Shown piece after piece: positions 39,167 through 48,211 of a stretch of DNA of 64,000 bases. Source of the stretch: Alkalihalobacillus sp. TS-13 (GTDB taxonomy: Bacteria; Bacillota; Bacilli; Bacillales; Fictibacillaceae); contig NZ_JAHKSI010000008.1 in assembly GCF_019720915.1 (NCBI RefSeq), forward strand, positions 1 through 64,000, in the 5' to 3' direction. The notes beneath the pieces were generated by a model, which had not been told where the DNA came from, ran no database searches, and saw only the letters and a program-made list of their open reading frames with translations. Position numbers and translations under genes: made by a program. Positions within the stretch are counted from its first letter, which is position 1; each line of letters opens with the position of its first letter.

Positions 39167-41137
39167 TCATCGCTCGTATTTATAAAGCTTATGGTCTCGT
39201 GCGAAATAAAAGTTTCCTTCACCATCTTCCGCAAATAATAATGCATCGTCTACAAGAGTTTCGTGTTCTAATGTGTCTGGATCCACTTTAAACAGTTCCC
39301 CGTGGGTTTGTCCATATAAGTTGCCATCTTCATCATAAGTCAAGAAGCCGCCACGCCATAAGTGACCGACTTGATCCCAATCAAGTGAATATAGTTCTTT
39401 TTCTGCTAATACTTCTCCACTTTCTGGCTCGTATTTAAACAATACGCCGGAAGTCAGTCCCCATAAATATCCTTCATCATCAAAGGTTAGAGCGGAAATT
39501 GCTTTTTCGCCTTGGACTGGGATAGTTTCAGAAACCTTTTGCCCGTTTTCTACATCCCAGACGAATAATTTGGCTTCTTCCTCAGATGGCTGAATTCCTA
39601 ATCCACCCCATACAGAGGTCCCGCCGTACACAAGTCCGTCCTTATATTCTAGGGAGATAACGCTTTGGTTTTCTACTACATTTCTATGGAACTCGTATTC
39701 CTCTGTCACTGGATCAAAAATGGTCAAAGCCCCACCTAACTTCCCATAATCAGGAACGGTACCTACCGCAAGCTTATCACCTGCTGACACAAGTGCAAAA
39801 GGTCGATCCTGATCTTGACCTTTCAACTCAAAATGTTCAACAGGGTTTGTACCATAATCATAGGTTTGGTCCGGGTCATAGGAAAAGAGGCCAGCACCTG
39901 TATAAACCCCCATATACAAGCGGTCATTATGCGTGGTCATTCCTTCGATTTGGCCCATTCCTTTATATTCTGTAAGTTGATCGTTCTGATAATCATATTC
40001 AGCTAGCCCGCCAGAAAAATAGCCTCCGACAAAAATGTTACCATTTGGGCCTTGTGCAAGTGATTGGATATCTACTGGCTGCCCCTCGATTTGCCCTGCT
40101 ATTATCCTATGGTTTCCAGTGATAGGATTGTAATGGCGTATGTTTCCATTCCACGTAATGCCTGCCAGAGTTTTACCTGGATAATCCTTGCCTCCAATAG
40201 TTATCCAACCGAATCCACGAGCTGAAAATAAGTCATCAAACCCAGTTGGTGTTAGTTCTAATGATTGTAAATTATAAGAATGGAGCTCGCCGTCTATAAT
40301 TAGGAACGCAAGGTTTTTGGGTCCTGCAGGTGAGACATCGAGTCCACTCGCGTTTTCTATTTCGTCGATGATTTCCATTGTTTTCAAATCAAATACAAGG
40401 ATGGTACTTACTCCAGTGACTCGTGCAAATAACTTATCACGGACCACCGTCATATCATACACATTTGTCTGGTCATCAAATTTTTCTGGGAGATCTATTT
40501 CTCTTTTTTTGCCTGTTTCAATGTCTAATTCTACGAGATTGGGTCCATTAGTTCCTACACCTACATAAGCTTTGTCTTTGTAAATATCGATGCTTCTCGC
40601 ATATTGCTGGCCTTCTGACATTTGACCATAGTCACGGAACTCGTCTGTTGCCGGATCGTATTGAAAAACTTTGGCGTTAGGGAAGGTCCCGCCGTAGATC
40701 CGCCCCTGGTCATCGGAGCTCAGCCGCCAAATAAACGATTCTCCAGCGATTGCGGTTCCAAGGTTTTCTATATGGTCCTCCCCAGGTGTGTAGCGGAACA
40801 ACGTACCATTTGAATACGTACCAACATATACATTCCCATCAGGGTCCACCGTTAACGCCCATGAATTGCTGGCACCTTCTAATTCAAAGCTGTCAACACG
40901 TTCGCCTGTTTCAGCATTCACGACATTAAATACTGCTGGCGATCCTCCTGCTACTGCATAAACCCAGTCTTCACCGTTAGGTCCTTCTCCGTATGCGGCG
41001 CCAGGTATGGATACACTATTTATCGCTGTTCCGATTTCCTTCACATTGCTTTCATCTGCTTTGGCGGATGTTGCATAAAATACAGAGACACTTGCAAGCA
41101 AAGCGGTCAATATGAACAAATAATAGATTTTTCTCAA
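39167..41137 (-). CDS. Secreted beta-propeller protein, 656 residues
   Basis: Exported by signal peptide MRKIYYLFILTALLASVSVF with cleavage after TSAKA. The mature protein is made of repeated blades of the form DGNVYVGTYSNGTLFRYTP, GRIYGGTFPNAKVFQYDP and KAYVGVGTNGPNLVELDIETG, about 45-50 residues each, as in YVTN/PQQ-like propellers. It has no extra domain. It is a clear paralogue of the 993-residue neighbour, blade by blade. Function unknown: a carbohydrate-binding protein or a propeller-fold polysaccharide lyase are both possible, since several lyase families use this fold. It is transcribed toward GH97. A cre-like GAAAGCGGTTACA lies upstream at 41271-41283. Confidence 0.82.
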   Translation of the reverse strand: MRKIYYLFILTALLASVSVFYATSAKADESNVKEIGTAINSVSIPGAAYGEGPNGEDWVYAVAGGSPAVFNVVNAETGERVDSFELEGASNSWALTVDPDGNVYVGTYSNGTLFRYTPGEDHIENLGTAIAGESFIWRLSSDDQGRIYGGTFPNAKVFQYDPATDEFRDYGQMSEGQQYARSIDIYKDKAYVGVGTNGPNLVELDIETGKKREIDLPEKFDDQTNVYDMTVVRDKLFARVTGVSTILVFDLKTMEIIDEIENASGLDVSPAGPKNLAFLIIDGELHSYNLQSLELTPTGFDDLFSARGFGWITIGGKDYPGKTLAGITWNGNIRHYNPITGNHRIIAGQIEGQPVDIQSLAQGPNGNIFVGGYFSGGLAEYDYQNDQLTEYKGMGQIEGMTTHNDRLYMGVYTGAGLFSYDPDQTYDYGTNPVEHFELKGQDQDRPFALVSAGDKLAVGTVPDYGKLGGALTIFDPVTEEYEFHRNVVENQSVISLEYKDGLVYGGTSVWGGLGIQPSEEEAKLFVWDVENGQKVSETIPVQGEKAISALTFDDEGYLWGLTSGVLFKYEPESGEVLAEKELYSLDWDQVGHLWRGGFLTYDEDGNLYGQTHGELFKVDPDTLEHETLVDDALLFAEDGEGNFYFARDHKLYKYER

Positions 41138-41270
41138 ATAATCCTTCCTTTCTTTTTTAGAAAATGACAGTTGAGACAGGGCGGGTTGATATTGGTTTAT
41201 TCAATTCTATGAAAAAAGTCGATTCATCCATCACCTCCGAAAAAAGTTGAAGTTCACTTAACAATAAAAA

Positions 41271-41283
41271 GAAAGCGGTTACA
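41271..41283. promoter_or_regulatory. cre-like site upstream of the 656-residue propeller gene
   Basis: GAAAGCGGTTACA departs from the GTAARCGTTTAC operators but keeps the AARCG/GTTAC cre pattern. It is 134-146 bases before the start codon on the minus strand. Confidence 0.4.
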
Positions 41284-41379
41284 AATATTTGGTTTGTTCA
41301 CCAATTTTTTTCTTGCTGTCTTTGTGGAGTATCCTATATAACCATCCTTAGTGAGACAAGTCTATTAACTGTCTTAAAT

Positions 41380-41410
41380 TAGAAGCCCCCGGCCAGTAAG
41401 CCGAGGGTCT
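41380..41410 (-). terminator. Possible terminator of the 993-residue propeller gene
   Basis: On the minus strand: CCCTCGGC, loop TTACTG, GCCGGGGG, then CTTCTAATTT. The stem is strong but the T run is short. Confidence 0.55.
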
Positions 41411-41414
41411 CTAT

Positions 41415-44396
41415 CTACTTGGAAAGGTAGAAATCTAAGTCAGTTAACAAGTTTTGTTTGACTAGTTCGTCTTCAGGTGTCCATTTGGTCAGGTGATGCT
41501 GCATCACTTCCAGGTGATGAGCGGATTGTTCCGGTCGTTCATTTTCTAAATGGTGGATTGCCTGTTTCAATTGATTGGAAGTTTGTTTGTATATGTGGTG
41601 CGGTATTTGGTTGTCCTCATAGCTTTCCGTCACATATCTTTCAAGAGAACCAAGCGTGACGTCTACTTGAAGCTCAACTGTTTCTGATTCCAGTGTTTCT
41701 CCATTCTCTTCTACGGTTGCTTTTATAGTTGCTGTGCCAGGACTGGCGGCTATGAGTTTTCCATCTGATTCATAAATAACATCTTCATCAGATGAAATGA
41801 TATTGACATCATCTAGTTCAACATCTTCACCATTTCTAAGCGTCCCTGTTACAGAGTAGCCGGTAGTTTCCCCTCGTGTCAGTTCTGTTGTGTCAACCTG
41901 CAAATTGATTTCTTGTAATTGTTCTGAGGTTTTGACTCTTTCATAGAGTGCGAAATCGTCAAAGTAGCCATCAGTTAATGAATAATTGGTGCTTAAGGCG
42001 AACACACGGGCATAGGCACCATCAGCTGGAGCAAGGATTTTTTGTTGGACCTTCTGCCATTCACCATGTCCAGATTTGACTTGAAAGGCTTCACTCTGTA
42101 CTTGGTTGCCATCTTCATCGTAAATTCTTACTAATAGACTTGGGGTACCTGAGATCAGGTTCATCATCACTTCACTTAAATATTCCTTGCCAGGTTCGAC
42201 TGGAATAGGGTCACTATAGACAGCGACGGTATTGTTTCTTACCTGATCGTATACTTTCAGACTCTGATCCCCTGTATAAGCTGCCTCTGAGGTCACTTCG
42301 TACGTATATTCATCACCTGTGTCGAACATGGAGGTCCATTGCTCAAAACCTGATTCAAAACTAGAATTTCCTACTTCCAATGGTTCCCACGTATAATCAT
42401 AATCGATTACTTCGATTTTTGATAAAACAGTACGGTTGTTGTATGGGGAGAAATAAATGTCTCCATCTTCTCCAATATCAAAGGATACTGTCCTGGTGAT
42501 ATATTTAAATTCTAGTGTTTCTGGGTGGATGACATATAAGTTACCACCAGTATTCACGTAAAGAAGGCCGGCTTCTGACCACTCGAGGTGAACGTTATCC
42601 CACGCACTCATGTTTGGATTCGGGTTCACTTCGACACTTTTTACGACTTCGAGAGTCTCTGGATCAAGGGCGAAGATATATCCAGTAGAGCCGCCCCAAA
42701 TATAGTCATCATTCTTACCGACTTTTAAATCTCCGATATGTTCTGGCTTGTCCAGACCATCGATGTTCAAGGATACTTCTTTCGTTTTTTGTTCCGTTTC
42801 CGGATCCCAAACGAATAATTTCGCTTCATCTGCTGTCGGCGTGCTTCCTAATCCGCCATTGATGGTCGTCGATCCATATAGTTTGCCATCGGTGTAGGCA
42901 AGACCGTTAACGCTTTGGTCTTCTACAACATGACGAAAAACTTTGTGAGTATCGCCATCATAAACGGTAAGAGCACCGCCAAGGTTTCCGTATGTCGGTA
43001 TACTTCCTGCAAATAGCTTTCCATCTCCATCTGTCAGGGTGTGAATACGTTGCTGTTCCTCTCCGACTACAAATAGGTCGGTTGCTGGTCCTGCCGGATT
43101 GGTTTCTGGATCAATCATTTCAATGCTGCCGGCTGGATAAACTCCGAAATAGACTTTGTTATTAAACGAATGGACAGAATCCCCTTGACCGATGTTGAAA
43201 GATTCACTTTCGCCTGTTTGTGGGTTGTACAGGGCGGCTGTTGCTCCTGTCATACCTGTGATATACATTTTATCTTCAGAATAACTGAAAATTTCGTTTG
43301 TCACATTTGGCGTAGGTGGAACGATAGAAGAGTAGGTTACGACTTCTTCTGTTTCTATGTTGAAAAAGACGATACTGCCGTTGAATGTAACGGTAACCAG
43401 ACTTTTTCCTGGAAGCTGATCATTTCCTTCAATTTCTACCCAATCGGACCCGCGGAACCCACTGCCATATTCCATGGTTGTCTCTGTAACTTCCAAAGAC
43501 TCCAAATTGAGATACTTTAATTTATTGTCGGCTATGAAGTAGACATTCCCTTCCAATGAGTCAGTGACATGAAGACCAGACACATTGGTGAGTTCGACAT
43601 CTAGCCAGGTCTCTTCCTGCAGGTCATAAACGTACATGATTTTTGAATCCTTGTATCGAGCAAAAAGATAGCGGTCGTCAACGATATTCAGGTCATATAC
43701 TGTCCCGGTGTCATCAAGTTCAGCTGCAATATCGACCTTTTCTCCTGTTTCTAGATTAAGTTTCACAATTTGGTCATGGGCTGTACCGGCGTAAATAAAA
43801 CCTTCATGATAGCCGATAGACCGGACATATTCTTGACTTGACTCTCCAATCATTCTTCCGTAATCTTGTAGCTCTCCCGTTTCCTTATGGTATTTGAAGA
43901 CACTTCCGTCGGAATAAGTGCCGATATAAGCATTGCTATTTTCGTCAACAGTCAACGCCCATAGTGATTTGTCTGGAATTCGAGCTAATTGATTGATTTC
44001 CTTAGTTTCAGGTGAATATCCCCAAAGATACCTACCTCCAGTGACATAAACGGTACCATCGGGAGCCACTTCATGATGCCAAGAATCCTGGGCTCCTTCC
44101 ATCGGTAAGATCCTTAAAACTTCTTTTGTTTCTAAGTCGACCACACTGAACATAGCAGGCACACTTTTAGAGGTTGTATATAGGACATCATGTCCGTCCT
44201 CTACTCCTGCTGCGCCATCATAAATGGTAGGTGCACTGTTTAAAGGTTGAGTTATTTCAATAGGAGAAGTATATTCTGGAAGCGAATCAGGTGTTGGCTC
44301 GGCATGAGAGGCTGTGGGCACAGAGAACATAGGAATGACTAATAACAGACATAGAAAAATACTCCAACTTGTCACCAGTAAACTTTTATTATACAT
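41415..44396 (-). CDS. Secreted beta-propeller protein with CBM-like, Ig-like and FIMAH-like domains
   Basis: 993 residues, exported (MYNKSLLVTSWSIFLCLLLV, cleavage after SHA). Residues about 40-650 are a propeller homologous to the 656-residue neighbour (for example NAYIGTYSDGSVFKYHKETG). Next is a beta-sandwich starting VGNSSFESGFEQW, typical of a carbohydrate-binding module, up to about 810. Then comes a bacterial Ig-like domain (TRGETTGYSVTGTLRNGEDV ... SPGTATIKATVEENG), and last a helical FIMAH-like module (LERYVTESYEDNQIPHHIYK ... AIHHLENERPEQSAHHLEV). Such tails are common on secreted Firmicute polysaccharide-active proteins. AGGAGG precedes the ATG. Activity unknown; context suggests recognition or attack of an external glycan. 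Confidence 0.82.
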   Translation of the reverse strand: MYNKSLLVTSWSIFLCLLLVIPMFSVPTASHAEPTPDSLPEYTSPIEITQPLNSAPTIYDGAAGVEDGHDVLYTTSKSVPAMFSVVDLETKEVLRILPMEGAQDSWHHEVAPDGTVYVTGGRYLWGYSPETKEINQLARIPDKSLWALTVDENSNAYIGTYSDGSVFKYHKETGELQDYGRMIGESSQEYVRSIGYHEGFIYAGTAHDQIVKLNLETGEKVDIAAELDDTGTVYDLNIVDDRYLFARYKDSKIMYVYDLQEETWLDVELTNVSGLHVTDSLEGNVYFIADNKLKYLNLESLEVTETTMEYGSGFRGSDWVEIEGNDQLPGKSLVTVTFNGSIVFFNIETEEVVTYSSIVPPTPNVTNEIFSYSEDKMYITGMTGATAALYNPQTGESESFNIGQGDSVHSFNNKVYFGVYPAGSIEMIDPETNPAGPATDLFVVGEEQQRIHTLTDGDGKLFAGSIPTYGNLGGALTVYDGDTHKVFRHVVEDQSVNGLAYTDGKLYGSTTINGGLGSTPTADEAKLFVWDPETEQKTKEVSLNIDGLDKPEHIGDLKVGKNDDYIWGGSTGYIFALDPETLEVVKSVEVNPNPNMSAWDNVHLEWSEAGLLYVNTGGNLYVIHPETLEFKYITRTVSFDIGEDGDIYFSPYNNRTVLSKIEVIDYDYTWEPLEVGNSSFESGFEQWTSMFDTGDEYTYEVTSEAAYTGDQSLKVYDQVRNNTVAVYSDPIPVEPGKEYLSEVMMNLISGTPSLLVRIYDEDGNQVQSEAFQVKSGHGEWQKVQQKILAPADGAYARVFALSTNYSLTDGYFDDFALYERVKTSEQLQEINLQVDTTELTRGETTGYSVTGTLRNGEDVELDDVNIISSDEDVIYESDGKLIAASPGTATIKATVEENGETLESETVELQVDVTLGSLERYVTESYEDNQIPHHIYKQTSNQLKQAIHHLENERPEQSAHHLEVMQHHLTKWTPEDELVKQNLLTDLDFYLSK

Positions 44397-44700
44397 TGTT
44401 AACCTCCTGTATGATTTTGGCTGAAAGGTAATTCCTAATGACCATACAATACTTACATCCGCTTACCTCCTTAATAGCGTTGTTTCTCTTGTTTTAAATG
44501 GTATAGAACTGAATGGGTCTTTAAAATGACTATATGTTATATAGGTTATAATCCTTAAGGGATAGGTATATAGACATATAAACATTAAAGAAACCCTGTT
44601 ATTGCAGGTAGGTGGAGATTAAATCGATACATATTAATGGACTTCTCAATGTGGTGATCAGGCGCTATGTCGCGCTATGTCATGGAAGGAAAATAATTGT
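44397..44700. other. Spacer upstream of the 993-residue propeller gene
   Basis: AT-rich leader DNA. There is no GTAARCGTTTAC operator here, unlike the forward genes of the locus. GCGCTATGTC is directly repeated near 44660-44682. No promoter is clear enough to call. Confidence 0.5.
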
Positions 44701-44703
44701 CTA

Positions 44704-44745
44704 ATAAAAAAGGAGCTTAGCCTGGTTGCTGGCTAAGACTCCTTA
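44704..44745 (-). terminator. Terminator after the DUF624-like remnant
   Basis: On the minus strand: AAGGAGTCTTAGCC, loop AGCAACCA, GGCTAAGCTCCTT, then six T. Confidence 0.88.
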
Positions 44746-44759
44746 TGAATATTCCTATA

Positions 44760-45057
44760 TTATGTTTTATGTTTTAGTTGCTTATTTTCAATTTTTTTGA
44801 ATGCCCGATTACTGAGCCAAGTGGTGACAATGGCAAGGATGCTTCCAGTGAATAATGGAATGATGCCAGGAATGAATGTCACAAGGACATACATCAGAAT
44901 GATAGCAGCCACGATTAGTACTGTCTCCATCGGAGAGGCAGCAGCCACTAGGAAGGATTGCTTCAAATATTGGAAGAATGTAAGTCTGAAATGGCAATCG
45001 AAACAGGTTCAGGCGTTTTTTTAAATTTCTTTTATAGAAATCAAAAGAATAATACAT
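44760..45057 (-). pseudogene. Truncated, frameshifted YesL-like (DUF624) membrane protein
   Basis: Two frames on the minus strand join into one protein. The first, from 45057, reads MYYSFDFYKRNLKKRLNLFR. The second reads LTFFQYLKQSFLVAAASPME and then a hydrophobic stretch (TVLIVAAIILMYVLVTFIPG, IPLFTGSILAIVTTWLS) ending KKIENKQLKHKT. This resembles the start and end of YesL/DUF624 proteins, 200-residue membrane proteins that sit beside sugar ABC importers, with the middle deleted. A 68-residue protein starting with TTG at 44966 is the alternative, but it has no ribosome site. Family assignment is from memory of its pattern. Confidence 0.45.
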
Positions 45058-45257
45058 ACCGATTTGAAGTTAGGTTAATCCAACTGAACAGCCGGTGTTG
45101 AGTAAGAAAAAGTTAATTCAAATATAAAAACAAAATTTTCGAAAAATATTGACTATTTAAATTGCTTGATGTAACCTGAAGAAGAATCAAAAACACCATT
45201 TTACATAAAAAAGATTTTATTACTTCTTAGAAGGTGAAATTTTAAGGGAGGTTTTTC

Positions 45258-46652
45258 ATGTTTCCTGATAGTCCGATTGGTGCCGAATCGCTTAACTCTC
45301 TTTTGTTTTATCTAAGTGTACTGGGTTTGATACTACTGGTAGGAACTTTTATTCGTTTAAAGGTACATTTTTTTAAGAAGTACTTTATACCAGCCTCTTT
45401 AATAGCAGGGGTTATTGGAATTTTAGTTGGTCCATATGGTTTGAATGTTTTACCAAATGAGATGGTGGCAACCTGGGGAAGCCTAGCGGGTGTATTAATT
45501 AATTTTGTATTTGCCCCTATGTTAATAGGAATGACCCTAAACAATTCCAAGGAATCTAGCAAGTATGCATTACCACAAGTTTTATATAGTTATATTGGAA
45601 GCACTTTGCAAATAGCTATTCCATTGATAATTGTTGGGTTATTAATAATACCTCTCTGGAATGTAAATGAATTATTCGGAACTGTAATAGAAATCGGTTG
45701 GGCAGGTGGACATGGAACAGCAGGTGGTATGACAGAAGTATTCAATGATCTAGGATGGGAAAATGGCTCTTCTGTTGCACTAACTTCTGCTACCCTTGGT
45801 CTACTGATCGGCATTATCGGTGGAATGATCGTTATAAATATCGGAGTTAAAAAAGGTTATACAACTAACATAAAAAATCAATCTCAATTAAAATCTATTC
45901 AACAGACAGATACTTTTAATAAAACTGCAAATTCTTATTCATCTGTAAATCCAAATGTTATTGAAAGTTTTGGATTCCATATAGCGATTATATTAGTAGC
46001 AATCTTAATAGGCTGGGTTTTCCAAATTTTATTATCCCCCATTGTTACAGGACTCCCTTTATTTCCTTTAGCAATGATTGGAGGACTAGTTGTTAATGTG
46101 GTTTTATCCAAGACTAAGTATTTTGATTTGATAGACAAAAACACACTGCAGCGTATACAAGGCTTCTCACTCGAGTTTCTCATAGTAAGTGCTGTAGCAA
46201 CTATTAAAGTGCCTATTGTGTTAGAGTATGCTATTCCACTCATCATTATTACACTAGCAAGTTTAATTACACTGATGTGGTACTTCTTTTATCTTGGACC
46301 CAAAATGTTTGAGAAGGATTGGTTTGAGCATTCCATTGTTAATTTAGGGACAATGGCAGGAGTTACAGCTGTAGGGTTAATGTTACTTCGTACAGTTGAC
46401 CCTGATATGAAAACTAGTGCAGGTACTGCCTATGCTTTAAGAGCCCCGTTTTTTAGTCCTTTTCTTGGAGGGGGACTGATTACAGCGCTAGTCCCTACAT
46501 TAATTGTAACTTACAACTCCTTAGTAGTTGGAATTGCATTTCTTATAATATCACTTGTTATCATAGCTGTTGCATACATGTTCGGAATTTTTAAATTTAG
46601 CAATCACAAACCCCAAATACATGCACAAAGTAAGAAGCGTCATACTTCGTAA
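45258..46652 (+). CDS. GltS-type sodium/glutamate symporter family protein
   Basis: A membrane carrier of 464 residues with ten or more helices. Re-entrant loop signatures of the ESS family are visible: IEIGWAGGHGTAGGMTEVF in the first half and HSIVNLGTMAGVTAVGLMLL in the second. GGGAGG precedes the ATG. TTGACT at 45149 with TAACCT 17 bases later is a weak promoter candidate. Codon use is much more AT-rich than in the backbone genes. With the next gene it suggests uptake and conversion of an amino acid, perhaps not glutamate itself. Confidence 0.85.
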   Translation: MFPDSPIGAESLNSLLFYLSVLGLILLVGTFIRLKVHFFKKYFIPASLIAGVIGILVGPYGLNVLPNEMVATWGSLAGVLINFVFAPMLIGMTLNNSKESSKYALPQVLYSYIGSTLQIAIPLIIVGLLIIPLWNVNELFGTVIEIGWAGGHGTAGGMTEVFNDLGWENGSSVALTSATLGLLIGIIGGMIVINIGVKKGYTTNIKNQSQLKSIQQTDTFNKTANSYSSVNPNVIESFGFHIAIILVAILIGWVFQILLSPIVTGLPLFPLAMIGGLVVNVVLSKTKYFDLIDKNTLQRIQGFSLEFLIVSAVATIKVPIVLEYAIPLIIITLASLITLMWYFFYLGPKMFEKDWFEHSIVNLGTMAGVTAVGLMLLRTVDPDMKTSAGTAYALRAPFFSPFLGGGLITALVPTLIVTYNSLVVGIAFLIISLVIIAVAYMFGIFKFSNHKPQIHAQSKKRHTS

Positions 46653-46673
46653 AAGTTAATAGGAGGAATATAA

Positions 46674-47714
46674 ATGGATAGTAATGTAGATTTATTATTT
46701 TTGTCACAATCAGATGTAGAAAAATGCGGAGGAAATAATATTAACTTTATTATTGATATTATTGAAGAAGTTATTTCTCTTCACGACAAGAAGGATTATG
46801 TATTACCTACAAAATCATCTCTTCGTTGGGGAGGGATAGATGCCGAAACTACGAGTGGCAGAATTAATTCAATGCCTGGATTTATAGGGGGAAGATTTCA
46901 ATCATCTGGAATTAAATGGATTTCTAGTGCGCCTAATAATCCTTTCAAATATAATTTACCCCGCGCAGCAGGTTTAATAATACTAAATAACCCAGATACT
47001 CTATTACCTGAGGTGGTTATGGATGGTACGTTGATTAGTGCCATGAGAACCGGGGCTGTTTCTGGGGTAGTAACTAAACACTTAGCTAAGAAGGAGTCCT
47101 CGATACTTGGATTAGTTGGCGCTGGTGTACAGAACCGGACTCAACTTATGGCGATAAAAGCTGCCTGTCAAACTATAAAAACAGTAAAAGTGGCAGATTT
47201 GAACATTGATCGTGCAAAAGATTTTTGTGAAGATATGAAGATAGCCATGAAAAATGTCACATTTGAAATTGTAGATTCAGCTGAGTTAGCTGTTCGGGGC
47301 TCTGACATTTTTGTTACAGCAACGGTAACAGAAAAACCGATTGTACAAAAGGAGTGGGTGGATAAGGGGTCACTGCATATTCATGTTGGTAGTCACGAAT
47401 GTGAATTTGATGTTATTGAACAAGCAGATAAGATTGTTGTAGATGACTGGGTAGAATTAAAGCATCGTGGTGTTGAAACCATCTCTATTATGTATAAAGA
47501 GGGTAAATTTGACCCTTCTAATATATATGCAGAGTTAGGGACTATCGTTAATGGCAAAAAATTAGGTAGAGAAAATGATGATGAGCGCATTTATTTTAAC
47601 AGTGTTGGCATGGGGATTGAAGATGTAGCCGTAGCTAAATGTATATATGACATATCTAAAGAAAAACAATTAGGCCAAAATTTAAATCTCTGGAGTTCTC
47701 CATCGTTCGTATAA
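46674..47714 (+). CDS. Ornithine cyclodeaminase / mu-crystallin family protein
   Basis: NAD(P)-dependent enzyme of 346 residues. MRTGAVSGVVTKHLAKKESS and the Rossmann loop LGLVGAGVQNRTQLMAIK match the family, and HVGSHECEFD is in the place of the conserved substrate/cofactor region. Relatives include ornithine cyclodeaminase, alanine dehydrogenase of archaea and SbnB-like amino-acid dehydrogenases, so the exact reaction is open. It follows the carrier by 21 bases with GGAGGAATATAA, so they form an operon. AT-rich like its neighbours. Confidence 0.85.
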   Translation: MDSNVDLLFLSQSDVEKCGGNNINFIIDIIEEVISLHDKKDYVLPTKSSLRWGGIDAETTSGRINSMPGFIGGRFQSSGIKWISSAPNNPFKYNLPRAAGLIILNNPDTLLPEVVMDGTLISAMRTGAVSGVVTKHLAKKESSILGLVGAGVQNRTQLMAIKAACQTIKTVKVADLNIDRAKDFCEDMKIAMKNVTFEIVDSAELAVRGSDIFVTATVTEKPIVQKEWVDKGSLHIHVGSHECEFDVIEQADKIVVDDWVELKHRGVETISIMYKEGKFDPSNIYAELGTIVNGKKLGRENDDERIYFNSVGMGIEDVAVAKCIYDISKEKQLGQNLNLWSSPSFV

Positions 47715-47727
47715 TTAAATAATGAAG

Positions 47728-47765
47728 AAAAAAACCCTTGCTAATTTAAGGAGGGTTTTTTTGGT
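47728..47765 (+). terminator. Terminator of the carrier-cyclodeaminase operon
   Basis: AAAAACCCTT, loop GCTAATTTA, AGGAGGGTTTTTTT. The stem has one bulge. Confidence 0.8.
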
Positions 47766-48198
47766 GTAGAAAGACATGGGTTAGATCCACCACTGCCATC
47801 TATTTGACCAAGTCCGGACAAGAAAATGATCTACCTGTGACATTAGTGAACCACTTGAATTAAGTTAATTGACTTTTTTGGAGCTCTACGTACATGCATG
47901 CCTATATACTAAACACCCGTCAGGAAACTCATGCCGTTTTTATGAGGCTGGCATGTACGTTTCTCCAAGTAAATTACGCCGCTATGACTGGAATTGGCGG
48001 GTGGATCAGTTCTGTCTTAATTGGATCAATATTATGGCAGAGGTGGATCAAAAAGATGGAAGTCCTGGATCAATTCAATGGCTGTAAACATTTGGTTTAG
48101 AAAGGGACCAGCATTCCAATAGTTGTTATATATATTTCGTTATAGTTATAATTAATTAAATCATACTTTTTTATGTAATTGGATCTTTTAAAATATGT
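47766..48198. other. Spacer between the cyclodeaminase and RpiR genes
   Basis: Two overlapping 68-72-codon frames lie at 47869-48100 without ribosome sites. One includes a hydrophobic run (GWISSVLIGSILWQRWIKK) that may be a decayed fragment, but I recognise nothing. No repeat or RNA seen. Confidence 0.4.
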
Positions 48199-48211
48199 AG
48201 GAGTGATCATT

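Noticed and set aside
47869-48100. Two overlapping small frames before the RpiR gene
   Set aside because: No ribosome site and no recognisable domain; one hydrophobic run is not enough.
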